From contig NZ_CP034087.1 of NCBI RefSeq assembly GCF_003855495.1, positions 124,001 through 188,000 on the forward strand: 64,000 bases of DNA, given 5' to 3'. The notes beneath the pieces were generated by a model that did no database searches, was not told the DNA's origin, and was given only the letters and a program-made list of their open reading frames with translations. This DNA comes from Methylocystis rosea (GTDB taxonomy: Bacteria > Pseudomonadota > Alphaproteobacteria > Rhizobiales > Beijerinckiaceae). Made by a program: the position numbers and the translations under genes. This document shows, in pieces, positions 1 through 13,093 of this stretch (within the stretch, counting starts at the first letter, position 1; every line of letters begins with the position of its first letter).

Positions 1-1437
1 TTTTATAGGAGCCTCGAAAATGATTTTCTCCCGCCGATGGATGAAGGTGGATTTGTCATCGATTATCATACGCCGTACGGAACAAGCTTGACGGAAACCA
101 ATCGCCAACTCCTACAGGCTGAGGAGATCCTTCGTCTTACGCCTGAGGTCGAGAGCTATTCCCGACGCACCGGCGCGAGACTCGCGCTTGCGCTTACTGA
201 GTCGAACAAAGGCGATTTCCTGGTCAAGCTGAAAACGTCTCGTAAACGAAGCACGGATGAGATCATCGCCGAACTGCGCAGAAAGTTCCGTGCGGCCGTG
301 CCTGGAGTGGAATGGGATTTCGCTGGGATTCTCAGCGACCTTATTGGCGACCTCACATGGTCACCGAAACCTATCGAAGTAAAAATATTCTCGACCGACG
401 CTGAGCTTCTAAAACGCAAAGCTAGTGATATCGCCGCGGAGATCAAACAACTGAAGGGTGTTGTCGACGTCTTCGACGGGTTGGTTTATGCCGGTCCCAC
501 ATTGAGTCTCCGGGTCCGCTCGATTGCTGCGCAACGATTTGGTTTAACGCCTGCCGATGTGGCAGCCGCTGTGAATACTGCTATGCTTGGCCAACAAGCG
601 TCGAGCGTGCTCGAAGGCGACCGGGTGGTCAGAATCCGCGTCCGCGTTGATAACGGAAGTATCGGAGACGTCGCGACTCTTCATGAGCTGCCGCTTCGTG
701 CGCCCGATGGCTCGCTGATAAAATTGTCTCAGGTCGCCGACGTAATCGAGATACCCAGCCAGCTCGAACTGCGTCGCGAGGATTTACGTCAAAACGTTGC
801 GGTGACGGCGCGCTTGGAGGGCCGAGATCTCGGCAGCGCTATCGTTGAAATACGTGAACGGCTCAGCGCAGATAAGTCGCTCGCTCCGGGGATGATCGAA
901 TTTGGCGGGTTATATCAACAGCAGCAGGAATCGTTTCGGAATCTGCTCCTTGTCCTAATCGTAGCAGTTTTGCTGGTTTTCACTGTGTTGCTGATAGAGT
1001 TTGGTTCGTTCCGCGAACCGATCGCTATCGTATTTGGGGCCGTGCTCGCATTGTTCGGGACGGTTTTTTTGCTTTGGCTGACAAACACGACGCTCAATGT
1101 GGTTTCGTTTCTCGGCGCAATAATTGGCGTCGGCATCGTTGCAAAGAACGGAATTCTCATGCTTGATCTGGTCGACAGTGTTCGTTCGGATCGCCTAAGC
1201 ATCGAAGAGTCATTGGTGCTTTCCGGCTGCCGCAGACTGCGACCTGTGCTGATGACGTCTCTCGCCGCAGCGCTTGGTATGCTGCCGATGGCCTATGGCG
1301 TCGGCTCGGGCGCTGATATGCTCAAACCGTTGGCGCTCGCGGTCATCGGCGCATTGTGTTTTTCCGTGATGCTTTCACTTATTGCGACTCCCGTTGTTTT
1401 CTGTTTGATGTGGAAACTAACAGAGAAGTCCACGTAA
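1..1437 (+). CDS. RND efflux permease, C-terminal part (5' end outside window)
   Basis: Open reading frame 1 runs in from the left edge, so the true start lies outside; the first Met (37) follows FLPP and is internal. The visible part has the second porter region (PMDEGGFVIDYHTPYGTSL at its head), the docking region and the last membrane helices. GIVAKNGILMLD and the distal RRLRPVLMTSLAAALGMLP segment are hallmark RND helices in the inner membrane. The KNGILMLD form resembles HAE1/NFE-like transporters more than the copper/silver HME type encoded at 38087. The substrate cannot be told from this part, and no adaptor or TolC gene follows; the gene is last in its transcription unit. Confidence 0.88.
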   Translation, partial: FYRSLENDFLPPMDEGGFVIDYHTPYGTSLTETNRQLLQAEEILRLTPEVESYSRRTGARLALALTESNKGDFLVKLKTSRKRSTDEIIAELRRKFRAAVPGVEWDFAGILSDLIGDLTWSPKPIEVKIFSTDAELLKRKASDIAAEIKQLKGVVDVFDGLVYAGPTLSLRVRSIAAQRFGLTPADVAAAVNTAMLGQQASSVLEGDRVVRIRVRVDNGSIGDVATLHELPLRAPDGSLIKLSQVADVIEIPSQLELRREDLRQNVAVTARLEGRDLGSAIVEIRERLSADKSLAPGMIEFGGLYQQQQESFRNLLLVLIVAVLLVFTVLLIEFGSFREPIAIVFGAVLALFGTVFLLWLTNTTLNVVSFLGAIIGVGIVAKNGILMLDLVDSVRSDRLSIEESLVLSGCRRLRPVLMTSLAAALGMLPMAYGVGSGADMLKPLALAVIGALCFSVMLSLIATPVVFCLMWKLTEKST

Positions 1438-1568
1438 AATTATTCATTTAGGCAACACACCATGAAGTTCGGCGACGTCGTCGGCACACACCACGCATTT
1501 TTTGTCGCGCATGGATTGCCTTAGCCGGCTCACGCGCGCCAAAGCAGATAGAAACCCAGGAGGACAAG

Positions 1569-1890
1569 TGTCGATTTCGGTTTCAATGTGAGACTGCGAG
1601 CCATTCCGCATTTTTATTCGGTCTGAATCGAGACTCGAGTGTCAGATGAAACCGAATTGCTCGCGAGACCTCATTGACCATCAGATGTGCTGCCGCGTTG
1701 AATTTGTTGATCATCAGTCACACACCTGCTGCGATGGAGGTTGGTCGATCGCCCAGTCGAGGAATCTCAATTGAAACCGAAAATTTTGAACTCCGGTCTC
1801 AAATGAAGCCGAAACTGCAATGACAGTGAGCGACGACAACTCCTTGGATAATCACAAGGTGCCGGTCTCACATTGAAACCGAAATTGACA
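1569..1890. mobile_element. Miniature element with IS21-like terminal repeats, no transposase
   Basis: The gap 1438-2060 has no convincing gene. It holds a 26 bp end at 1569-1594 (starts TGTCGATTTCGG) whose reverse complement recurs at 1865-1890 with one mismatch, giving TG...CA outer ends about 322 bp apart. Two or three further degenerate copies of the motif GTCTCA-ATTGAAACCGA lie between them (about 1640-1660, 1762-1785, 1795-1816). Several repeats per end are characteristic of IS21-family elements. No istA/istB is present, so I read this as a MITE-like or internally deleted derivative. The family is inferred. Confidence 0.6.
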
Positions 1891-2060
1891 CCTGTCGCTG
1901 TCGATCGGCTACTTCCTCGCCTCCTACGTGATTTACCTCCATGGCCACTGAAAGAATGACGCCACTCTGCTTGAAACAGCTTTCGCCGGGCGGCGGATTT
2001 TGGCGGAGCAAAGCGAGTCAGAAACGCACGAAGAATGAACGCCTGGGCGACCTCTCGCGT

Positions 2061-3161
2061 TCACTCCCCGAGGAGGGCGACCGCCTTCACCTGCGCCCAA
2101 ACGGCCGATCCGACCGTGACGCCCAGTTGACGACGCGAGCGCTCGGTTATTCGCGCGAGCAGCGGAGCGCCGTCGCGCAAGGAAAGCTGGACAAGCACAT
2201 GCCCCGGCGTGCCCGTCTGCGCGAAAGCGACGACCATCGCTGGCAGAATGTTCAGAATGCTCGTGTCGGCGCGAGGTTCGATGGCGAGGCTCACGTCACG
2301 GGCGTGGATGCGGCACCGTAGCCGGCGACCAACAGATTCCAGGCGACGGGAGACAAGAATCGCGCCGCCGTCGAACTCCAAACGGGTCAGTTCATCTACT
2401 TCATGTTGGGCGACGATCACGCTCAACACGACGCCAGCGTCGTCGGCGAAGGCCGAGGGAAGATCGACCCTTCCCAAAGTCTGCGAAAGCGGGCCGCTGG
2501 CGACGATCCGGCCCGTATCCATCAGAATGAGATGGTCCGCGAGTCGGGCGACCTCGTCGGGCGAATGGCTCACATATAGAATTGGAATATCCAATTCATC
2601 GCGCAACCGTTCGAGATAGGGCAGGATTTCGAGCTTGCGCTTGAGGTCGAGCGCGGCTAGAGGTTCATCCATCAGCACTAGCCTCGGGCGCATCAGCAAA
2701 GCCCGCGCGACGGCGACTCGCTGGCGCTCGCCACCGGACAGTTTCCCTGGCATTCGGTCAAGCAGGCCTTCGATGCCCAGCAGAGCGAGAATAGCGTCAA
2801 AGCTGGCCGACGCCTTTGTCGTGCCCGAGCGCTTCATGCCGTAGTTCAAATTGCCGAGAACCGTGAGATGAGGAAAAAGGGCGGCGTCCTGAAAAACCAT
2901 GCCGAGCGGCCGGCGATGCGTGGGAAGAAAAAAGCCGCGCGTTTCATCCTGCCAAATTTCATCGCCGATCACGAGCCTTCCGCCGGGCGCGCGAATGAGG
3001 CCGGCGACGCAGCGCAAGGCGGTTGTCTTGCCCGAGCCTGACGGCCCGAACAGCGCCGTCACCCCTCGGCCGGGAATATCGGCGCCAAAATCGAGCGTGA
3101 ATTGAGGGTAGTCGAGGCGGAATTTGGCTTGTATCGACGCTTGTGCGGGGACTTCAGACAT
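2061..3161 (-). CDS. modC: Molybdate ABC transporter ATP-binding protein ModC
   Basis: The 366-residue protein is a normal ModC length. It has Walker A GPSGSGKT (about residues 39-46), signature LSGGE (141-145), Walker B LVLMDEP (161-167) and a C-terminal region consistent with a MOP/TOBE molybdate-binding domain (about 300-363, G-x-L/V-rich beta pattern). It energises molybdate (possibly tungstate) uptake through ModB at the cytoplasmic face of the membrane. It is last in the minus-strand operon and its start overlaps the modB stop by 8 bp, consistent with translational coupling. The order modA-modB-modC is classical, so the assignment is secure. Confidence 0.95.
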   Translation of the reverse strand: MSEVPAQASIQAKFRLDYPQFTLDFGADIPGRGVTALFGPSGSGKTTALRCVAGLIRAPGGRLVIGDEIWQDETRGFFLPTHRRPLGMVFQDAALFPHLTVLGNLNYGMKRSGTTKASASFDAILALLGIEGLLDRMPGKLSGGERQRVAVARALLMRPRLVLMDEPLAALDLKRKLEILPYLERLRDELDIPILYVSHSPDEVARLADHLILMDTGRIVASGPLSQTLGRVDLPSAFADDAGVVLSVIVAQHEVDELTRLEFDGGAILVSRRLESVGRRLRCRIHARDVSLAIEPRADTSILNILPAMVVAFAQTGTPGHVLVQLSLRDGAPLLARITERSRRQLGVTVGSAVWAQVKAVALLGE

Positions 3162-3828
3162 CGCCCTTTTCCTTGCGGCGCGTGTAGAGGGCGAGCAGCA
3201 CGAAAAAACTGAAGATCAACATGCCGCCCGCGAGCCAATGAGCGCGCGCATATTCCATCGCTTCGACATGGTCGTAGATTTGCACCGAAACGAGGCGCGT
3301 CTTGCCGGGAATATTGCCGCCGATCATGAGAACGACGCCGAATTCGCCAATGGTGTGCGCAAATCCCAAGATCGCCGCCGTGACGAAGCCCGGTTTCGCG
3401 AGCGGCAAGGCGACCGTGAAAAACGCGTCGAGCGGACTTGCCCGTAGCGTCGCGGCGGCCTCCAAAGGACGTTCGCCAATAGCTTCGAAAGCGTTCTGGA
3501 TCGGCTGAACGACGAAGGGCATCGAATAGCAAACCGATGCGATAACGATTCCCTGGAAGGTGAACGGGAGCGCTTCAAGACCGAGCAAGTTTGTAAGCTT
3601 GCCGAGCGGGCCGTAAGGCCCCATCGCGAGCAGCATGTAAAAGCCGATCACGGTCGGCGGGAGCACGAGCGGCAACGCCACGACGGCGCCCACAGGCCCC
3701 TTGAGCCAAGACTTCGTGCGCGCCAGCCACCACGCGATCGGCGTGCCGATGAGGAGCAGCAGCGCCGTCACGATCGTTGCAAGCTTTAACGTCTGCCAGA
3801 TCGCGGCGAAATCTTCGGCGTCAAGCAT
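3154..3828 (-). CDS. modB: Molybdate ABC transporter permease ModB
   Basis: The 224-residue integral membrane protein has about five hydrophobic helices and the inner-membrane ABC permease EAA-like loop ([25 protein letters not shown], about residues 123-147) that docks on ModC. The run [15 protein letters not shown] is typical of ModB. It forms the channel for molybdate delivered by ModA. The start lies 7 bp after the modA stop and the end overlaps modC, so it is co-transcribed with both. Confidence 0.95.
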   Translation of the reverse strand: MLDAEDFAAIWQTLKLATIVTALLLLIGTPIAWWLARTKSWLKGPVGAVVALPLVLPPTVIGFYMLLAMGPYGPLGKLTNLLGLEALPFTFQGIVIASVCYSMPFVVQPIQNAFEAIGERPLEAAATLRASPLDAFFTVALPLAKPGFVTAAILGFAHTIGEFGVVLMIGGNIPGKTRLVSVQIYDHVEAMEYARAHWLAGGMLIFSFFVLLALYTRRKEKGDV

Positions 3829-3835
3829 ATGGCTT

Positions 3836-4615
3836 CTATTTCAGGGCCGTTTCGCTCGGCAGGACGAAGCCATAGCGGATCATGATCTGGCGAGATTCCT
3901 TGGCGCTCATATATCTGGCGAAGGCTTTGGCCAGAGCGTTTTCCGCGCCGTGCTTGGTGATGACGAATGCTTGTTCGAGCAGCGCGTGCAGCTTGTCGGG
4001 GATCAGCGCATAACCGCCTTTGCTCGCAAGTGCCGGGCTTTTCGCGAGCGAGAGCGCAATGACGCCAATATCTGCGGCGCCGGTTTGAACGAACTGCGCG
4101 GTCTGGGCGATGTTTTCGCCGAAAACGAGCTTGTCCTTCAATTTGTCCCAAAGGCCGACGGCCCCCAGCGCTTCTTCCGCCCGCTTGCCATAGGGCGCGT
4201 GGGCCGGATTGGCGACGGCGATTTTGTTCAGTTTGGGATCGTCTAAATCCTTCAGGTTCATTTTGCTGGCGTCACGCGTCGAACTCCACAACACGATGCG
4301 GCCAACCGCATAAAGTTTTGGTTCGGTGACAGCGAGCCCTTCGGCTTTTAAGCCTTCTGCAAAGCCCTTGTCCGCCGAGAAAAAAATGTCGAAGGGCGCG
4401 CCTTGCTGGATTTGCGTATGAAACTTGCCTGACGATCCGTAAATCACATCTACCTCTTCGCCGGGATGCGCTTTGCGGAACGACGCCGCGATTTCGTCCA
4501 TCGCGAATTTGAGGTCGGCCGCCGCCGCGATCGTGAGCTTTTCGCCGGCGCGGGCCGGTCCCAACGCCAGCAAGCAAGCGAGAATGCCGGCGCTTAGAAT
4601 CTTGACGAATTTCAT
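3836..4615 (-). CDS. modA: Periplasmic molybdate-binding protein ModA
   Basis: The 259-residue protein has a Sec signal peptide (hydrophobic core ILACLLALG, cleavage near ARA-G at about residue 23), then the type II binding-protein fold. [36 protein letters not shown] and the C-terminal IMIRYGF-type ending are standard ModA features. It captures molybdate/tungstate in the periplasm for ModBC. It is full length, unlike the copy immediately upstream (4629-5306), which makes it the likely functional binding protein of the operon. Confidence 0.95.
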   Translation of the reverse strand: MKFVKILSAGILACLLALGPARAGEKLTIAAAADLKFAMDEIAASFRKAHPGEEVDVIYGSSGKFHTQIQQGAPFDIFFSADKGFAEGLKAEGLAVTEPKLYAVGRIVLWSSTRDASKMNLKDLDDPKLNKIAVANPAHAPYGKRAEEALGAVGLWDKLKDKLVFGENIAQTAQFVQTGAADIGVIALSLAKSPALASKGGYALIPDKLHALLEQAFVITKHGAENALAKAFARYMSAKESRQIMIRYGFVLPSETALK

Positions 4616-4628
4616 CGCACGCTCCCGT

Positions 4629-5306
4629 TTACGAGTTCATAGCCATAAGCCAGTCGGCGCCGGGCGCGAGGAGGATCACGTCCTGCTTGATCGGCGGGTA
4701 AAGATCGGCCGGTGGCGCCCAGGCCGAGCCCTTTTCGATCTTTCCATCTTGGCCGACGACCTGGGACCAGGCGACGAAGCCAATTTCCGCATTGCCAGAA
4801 GCGACGAACTGGTACGATTGCGTGATGTTCTCTGCCAGAACGATCTTCGGCTGAACAGCGTCCCAGACGCCAAGTTTCTTCAAGACCTCTTGTCCCGCGG
4901 CGCCATAGACGGTGAGCTTTGGATTGGCCAATGCGAGATGCTGGAATGCGCCGCTCGTCAGAATCGCGCCTTTCGAATCAACCAAGCCGGGCGCAGCGCT
5001 CCAGAGAACGAGCTTGCCGACGGCGTAAGTGTAACGGGCAGCCTCGACCGCAAGCCCGTCGCGAACCAGCTTGTCGGGCGTCTCCTTGTCCGAAGACACC
5101 AGCGCCTCGAAGGGCGCTCCGCTCTTAATCTGCGCGTAAAACTTGCCGACCGTGCCGAAGGCAAGGAGCGGCCTGTGGCCGGTTTCTTTCTCGAAATCGT
5201 CGGCGATCTTACGCATCGGCGCCGTAAAATTTGCCGCAACCGCCACCTGAATCTCATCGGCGCGAGACTTCGAGACGCGCCAACACGATTCCGCTGCTTT
5301 ACTCAT
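4629..5306 (-). pseudogene. Second modA-like copy, lacking signal peptide and with a damaged C-terminus
   Basis: The 225-residue frame is clearly ModA-like (VAVAANFTAPMRKIADDFE, GTVGKFYAQIKSGAPFEALVSSD, AENITQSYQFVASGNAEIGFVA). It begins MSKAAESCWRVSKSRADEIQ with no signal peptide. At the other end it stops at GADWLMAMNS, where ModA proteins usually run about 30 residues further. The expected ending survives in another frame just before the stop (LAYGYELVN), which implies an out-of-frame deletion of roughly 80-90 bp. The start overlaps the TSUP stop by 8 bp, so it is still translated with the operon. I infer a non-exported relic; a cytoplasmic binding protein is the alternative. Confidence 0.75.
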
Positions 5307-6123
5307 GTCGCCAGACCTTCGCCGCTGAAATCAACAGAATGACCGCAAGCAGCGGCAGCAGAACCGCGCTCGGAACGACGTTGAGCATCTGCCCGCCGAT
5401 GAAGCTCCCGACGATCGATCCCGCCGCCATGGTCAGGACAAAGCGGCGGCTTCGACCGAGAACCTTGAAACTGCTGTCGCGACTGTATCGGGTGAAGCCG
5501 ACGATCATCGTCGGGAGACTCACCGCCAGCGAGAGACTTCCCGCGAGCTTGATGTCCGCGCCAAAGAGCAGCACCAGGGTGGGAATAAGGAGTTCGCCGC
5601 CGGCCACTCCAAGAAGGGAGGCGACGATTCCGATGGCGAAGCCCGCTGCGACGCCAGCAGCTGCTAGCGGAAGGCCGGTCAATACGGCGCTTGAACGCGC
5701 CGCGTCGTGACCGAACATCAGGGCGATGGCGATCAAGACCAGCAGAACCGCGATGATCCGGTAAAGCGTCTCGGCACTCAGTCGCGTCGCCCATCCCGCG
5801 CCGAACCATGCTCCGAGAAGGCTCCCGGCCAGAAGGTTGACGATGACGGGCCAACTGGCGGCTATCGCCGCAAGCGGCACGGCGCTTGCGCGAAACGGCA
5901 GGGCGAAGGCCACGACAATCAGGCTCATCGCCTTGTTAACAATGACCGCTTCGAGGCCAGGAAATCCGAACGCGCCGATGAGCAGCGGGAGCCGGAATTC
6001 CGCGCCGCCAAGACCGATCAGGCCGCCAAGCGCCCCAATGATCGCCCCACCGCCAAACGCCGCGCTCGCATTACCCTTCACGCTTTGTTCAAGCGCCTTG
6101 GAGTGAATAGCCGGGGCGGGCAT
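5299..6123 (-). CDS. TSUP (TauE/SafE) family membrane permease
   Basis: The 274-residue polytopic protein has two pseudo-repeats, each beginning with a glycine-rich helix (GGGAIIGALGGLIGLGGAEFRLPLL near residues 25-50, and GIVASLLGVAGGELLIPTLVLLFG near 165-190), as in TSUP/TauE exporters of sulfite, sulfonates and related anions. It is the first gene after a putative ModE operator and overlaps the following modA-like frame by 8 bp, so it should be expressed with the molybdate transporter. That context suggests oxyanion movement (molybdate, sulfate or sulfite), but the substrate is inferred. The RBS AGGAG sits 6-10 bp before the ATG. Confidence 0.88.
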   Translation of the reverse strand: MPAPAIHSKALEQSVKGNASAAFGGGAIIGALGGLIGLGGAEFRLPLLIGAFGFPGLEAVIVNKAMSLIVVAFALPFRASAVPLAAIAASWPVIVNLLAGSLLGAWFGAGWATRLSAETLYRIIAVLLVLIAIALMFGHDAARSSAVLTGLPLAAAGVAAGFAIGIVASLLGVAGGELLIPTLVLLFGADIKLAGSLSLAVSLPTMIVGFTRYSRDSSFKVLGRSRRFVLTMAAGSIVGSFIGGQMLNVVPSAVLLPLLAVILLISAAKVWRHE

Positions 6124-6135
6124 GGCGGCTCCTAT

Positions 6136-6159
6136 CGTTATAGCTCTATGACTATATCG
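6136..6159 (-). promoter_or_regulatory. Putative ModE operator
   Basis: The imperfect palindrome CGTTATAG-N8-CTATATCG (7 of 8 arm positions complementary) lies between modE and the TSUP start, just upstream of the RBS. ModE boxes in proteobacteria have the same CGNTATA/TATANCG arms. Binding of molybdate-loaded ModE here would block transcription of the whole TSUP-modABC operon. Confidence 0.65.
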
Positions 6160-6184
6160 ACTGAAGCAATCCTGGGGCCAAGCC

Positions 6185-6547
6185 TTATTTTTGGGCGTTC
6201 GCGCCCATGCGCGCTAAACTCTTAAGCTCCGACTTGATTGCAGCCTCCGTCTTTTCCTGGACGCGGCGATAGCATTCCAGCACCGCGCGACCGGTATCCG
6301 TCAGCGACGCGCCCCCGCCGGCGCGGCCGCCCTTGCTTGAAACAACGAGCGGCTCATCGAAATAACCGTTCAATGTGTCGACGAGATACCACGCGCGCTT
6401 GTAGCTCATGTTCATGCGCCGCCCAGCGGCGGCGATCGAGCCGGTCTCAACGATTCCCTGCAATAGATCGGCCTTCCCCGGTCCGAGGAATACATCGGGA
6501 GCGAGATAAATGCGGAGCGAAAGTCGTGGGGAGTGGTATGAGGACAT
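6185..6547 (-). CDS. modE: ModE-type molybdenum-dependent regulator (DNA-binding domain only)
   Basis: I chose the start before MSSYHSPRLSLRIYLAPD; an upstream ATG at 6640 would add 31 polar residues that the family does not have. The ~120-residue protein has the ModE/LysR-like winged helix-turn-helix: GPGKADLLQGIVETGSIAAAGRRM, then MSYKRAWYLVDTLN as recognition region. The C-terminal di-MOP molybdate-sensing domain of E. coli ModE is absent, as in many alphaproteobacterial short forms. It lies directly upstream of the molybdate operon in the same direction, with a ModE-like box between them. Confidence 0.85.
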   Translation of the reverse strand: MSSYHSPRLSLRIYLAPDVFLGPGKADLLQGIVETGSIAAAGRRMNMSYKRAWYLVDTLNGYFDEPLVVSSKGGRAGGGASLTDTGRAVLECYRRVQEKTEAAIKSELKSLARMGANAQK

Positions 6548-7016
6548 GAATCTGCGAACGTGTCTTGCGGCATCGTCCTTCTTGTTATGCGCTTGGCTCT
6601 TGGCGCCCAGTCTTTTCGCGGGGCGCTCTGTTTGCGTCATATCATTCTCGGGTGACCTTCGCGATGGCGACCAACTGATGTGCGACTGGGACGTCTGTGA
6701 GCATGCCGACGAGGATCGCGAGCGCGGCGAGCGAAACCCTTAAAATTCCCGATATCTCCTGGAGTAAGCGCTTCCTAGCGCGCCCGATCGCCCTGTCGCG
6801 CCAAGTTCGAAACCGACTTGCAGAAGAGTACGACAACGACAAAAAGAACAACATTCATACGATGTAGCATGGTTGACTTGAAGCTGATCACAGTTCCAGC
6901 CAGGAACCATAAGCAAAAAAGCGGCCGGCACGCAGGCTCTGAATTATCAGCCATTGGCTGATACCTTCGGTAGGCTGCGTAGCAGCGGATCCTGCCTTGA
7001 TATGCTAAACTGCTTC
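6548..7016. other. Intergenic, no supported gene
   Basis: Short frames exist on both strands, for example a minus-strand 70-codon frame (6642-6854) with one hydrophobic segment ending next to the upstream alternative modE start. None has a recognisable domain or good RBS. The region must hold the divergent promoters of modE and the glycohydrolase gene, but I could not single them out. Confidence 0.5.
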
Positions 7017-8066
7017 ATGAGGTTGTCACTGGAAGATCGGCTGTTCGGTTGCTTGTTGGGGCAGGCCGTCGGCGATGCGTTGGGGTTCCCAGTCGAAGGT
7101 CGGCCGCCAACAATCTGTGCCGCTTATGTTGACGACGTGCTGCGTCGCGGGCGCGCCCGCAGCGTGAGCGCCGAATCGTTCGCCTTCGGCCAGTACACAG
7201 ACGATACACAGCTCGCCCGTGAACTGGTGATCAGCTACGTCAATCGTCAGGGTTTTGATCCTGCAGATTACGGCAAACGCATCGCCGCCATTTTTGTCGA
7301 AGGGCGGATTGTTGGACGCGGCCGGATCACGGAAGCCGCAGCGTGGCGTCTTGCACAGGGCGTCCCCTGGAACGAGGCTGGCGCGTCGGCTCCAGCTGTT
7401 GGTAATGGCGGCGCCTCGCGCGCAGGGCCCATCGGCGTGCTATACAACTATGATGGTGAACGGCGGAAACAGGTCGCCGCCGACCAAAGCCGTATTACCC
7501 ACACCGATCCACGTGCCGTTGCCGGTTCGGTCGCGATTGCCTCCGCGGTTGCTCTTGCCGGCCAAACCATACAGTTCGATAGAACGAATTTCGTCGAGGC
7601 GCTGAGCGAAGAGGTAGCGTCCACGAATGACGGCTTCACTCAAGCCCTAAGGCGCCTTCCAACTTGGCTCAGATTACATCCCCATGGCGCTGCAACCGAG
7701 ATCGCCGCGGCGGGCCTCGGCGCTGGCGAGTATCGAAAATGGGATGGCATCTCACCATTTGTTACCTCAAGCGTCCTCTGGGCGCTTTATAGCTTTCTGC
7801 GGTCGCCAGACGACTACTGGGAGACGATCCTAACGGCGATTGCTGTGGGCGGCGATGTTGATACCACAGCCGCCATGGCGGGTGCGATCGCTGGAGCTCG
7901 ACTCGGGCCGGCAGCAATTCCAGCGCAACTCGTACGTCACATCCACGATCGAGGAACGTGGAAGGCTTTCGATCTCAAAAGTCTCGCGCGCGACGCGAGT
8001 CAGATTGCCCAAAGAACTACAACGCCGAGCCAACCAGCGCCCCAGGCAGGCGAATCTTCATCCTGA
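7017..8066 (+). CDS. ADP-ribosylglycohydrolase family protein
   Basis: I placed the start at MRLSLEDRLFGCLLGQAVGD, which matches the family N-terminus; upstream Met codons (6954, 7002) add a non-conserved stretch. The 349-residue protein has the DraG/ARH architecture: GQAVGDALGFPVEG at the N-terminus, GQYTDDTQLA (first metal-binding segment) near residue 60, and GGDVDTTAAMAGAIAGARLG (second acidic metal site) near residue 280. These Asp/Thr clusters hold the binuclear Mg2+ centre that removes ADP-ribose from proteins or small molecules. No ADP-ribosyltransferase or nitrogenase gene is nearby, so the target is unknown. Confidence 0.92.
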   Translation: MRLSLEDRLFGCLLGQAVGDALGFPVEGRPPTICAAYVDDVLRRGRARSVSAESFAFGQYTDDTQLARELVISYVNRQGFDPADYGKRIAAIFVEGRIVGRGRITEAAAWRLAQGVPWNEAGASAPAVGNGGASRAGPIGVLYNYDGERRKQVAADQSRITHTDPRAVAGSVAIASAVALAGQTIQFDRTNFVEALSEEVASTNDGFTQALRRLPTWLRLHPHGAATEIAAAGLGAGEYRKWDGISPFVTSSVLWALYSFLRSPDDYWETILTAIAVGGDVDTTAAMAGAIAGARLGPAAIPAQLVRHIHDRGTWKAFDLKSLARDASQIAQRTTTPSQPAPQAGESSS

Positions 8067-8179
8067 GGTCGAGTGGTCACACGCAGCGCGGGTCTATTCA
8101 CTATTTCTGCCTGCGCAGCAGTATCGCTCCCCCGCTCTCGCGAAGGACGCGAGCGGCCGATAGGCGGAAGGAGGTCGCT

Positions 8180-8679
8180 TAGATTCGGTGAGCAGCAGCG
8201 GCGCGCGTCGCGGTCCTGAATGTCGACGGTGTGGATCAGGGCATGGACGAGGTTGCCCTTGGTTTCGGTGAGAATGTGCCGCTTGCGCCCCTTGATCTTC
8301 TCGCCCGCGTCATAGCCCCGAGGCCCGCCGCTTTTCGTGGTTTTGACGCTCTGGCTGTCGATCACCCCGCAGCTGGGCGAAGCCTCGCGCCCCTGTGTTT
8401 CCCGCAATCCCATGCGCAGATATTGGTTGAGCGTGAGCCACAGGCCGTTGTCCCGCCACAGGTAGAACCGGCGCCGCACCGTCGAGACCGGCGGAAGGCA
8501 AGGCGGCAGCGTTCGCCGCTGCAATCCGCCGCGCAGCAGATAGAGCATCGCTTCGACAATCGGCCGGATCGGCCACTTGCGCGGACGCCCCACGAACGAG
8601 GGGGTGGGAAGAACGGCTCCAGCACCGCCCATTCGCCGTCCGTTAAATCGCTTGGCAAAAGCAAGTCCTGCTCGCGCAT
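8180..8679 (-). pseudogene. IS5-family transposase remnant, frameshifted and 3'-truncated
   Basis: The N-terminus (MREQDLLLPSDLTDGEWAVL, start 8679) is in one frame and the rest (FVGRPRKWPIRPIVEAML, WRDNGLWLTLNQYL, CGVIDSQSVKTT, RGYDAGEKIKGRKRHI) in another, with the switch at the Pro-rich EPFFPPP stretch near 8595. After TVDIQDRDARR (about 8200) similarity to IS5/IS1182-like transposases stops abruptly, so most of the catalytic C-terminus is missing. It is inactive. Confidence 0.85.
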
Positions 8680-8708
8680 GATGCGCGCGGCTGGTATCGG
8701 TCCACATC

Positions 8709-8754
8709 GCTGAAATCTTTTGGTTCATCGCAACCCAGTTAATTTATCGGTCCC
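8709..8754 (-). repeat. Orphan left end of an ISKra4-type element
   Basis: Positions 8732-8754 match the 23 bp terminal inverted repeat of the intact element at 16755-18318 at 21 of 23 bases, and similarity continues inward (GCGATGAAC against GCGACGAAC, then GATTTC). No matching transposase follows, so this is a relic that now abuts the IS5 remnant. Confidence 0.7.
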
Positions 8755-9057
8755 ATTTTTTCTCCGCTGGGCGCCGCGTCGTCCCCCTCCAACGACGCTC
8801 GTGGATCGGCCTGAAGCCGACGGAAGAGAAAATTTCCGACGCCTGCCCGCGGCCGACGACGTTTTCTGACTTCATTGCGATAGGCGCTGGCGCGACGCGA
8901 TGTCGCGCTGCTCCCCACAAGCCTAAGCCGCCCCATAATGTCCTGACATGCCGGGGCTTGACAGTCGCTCGCGGTCCTGCGCGAAAAATCGCGGGGCCGC
9001 GCCGTGGGCTGTCATCCCTTCCCGAGCGGTTCGGCGGCCAAGAAGGAAGAAGCCCGT

Positions 9058-12813
<3,756 letters not shown>

Positions 12814-13093
12814 CCTCGTTACGGCGCTGAAAGCGGAATGGTCGCCATGCCGACGCCGCAGCATCATCTTTCCAATAGGGCCGGTTTTTTCTCGACGTTG
12901 CTTTGACTGATCTTCTTTTCCGCACAGCTTCACGCGTCTGACCTCGTCATGGACTCATTCACACAAGGTGCGCTCCGCCGAGCTTAAAGTTCAGCGAGAA
13001 AGAGCGTTTGCGCAAGAGCAGCCTTTGAACTTCATGCGCATCTCACCGAAACTGGCTTAATTCGCCAACCCACGTTTTTCATGAATTCCGACT

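Noticed and set aside
1569..1890. CRISPR array
   Set aside because: The repeats are inverted, degenerate and unevenly spaced, unlike direct CRISPR repeats.
1941..2321. Plus-strand frame overlapping the 3' end of modC
   Set aside because: Mostly antisense to modC and Arg-rich, without a domain.
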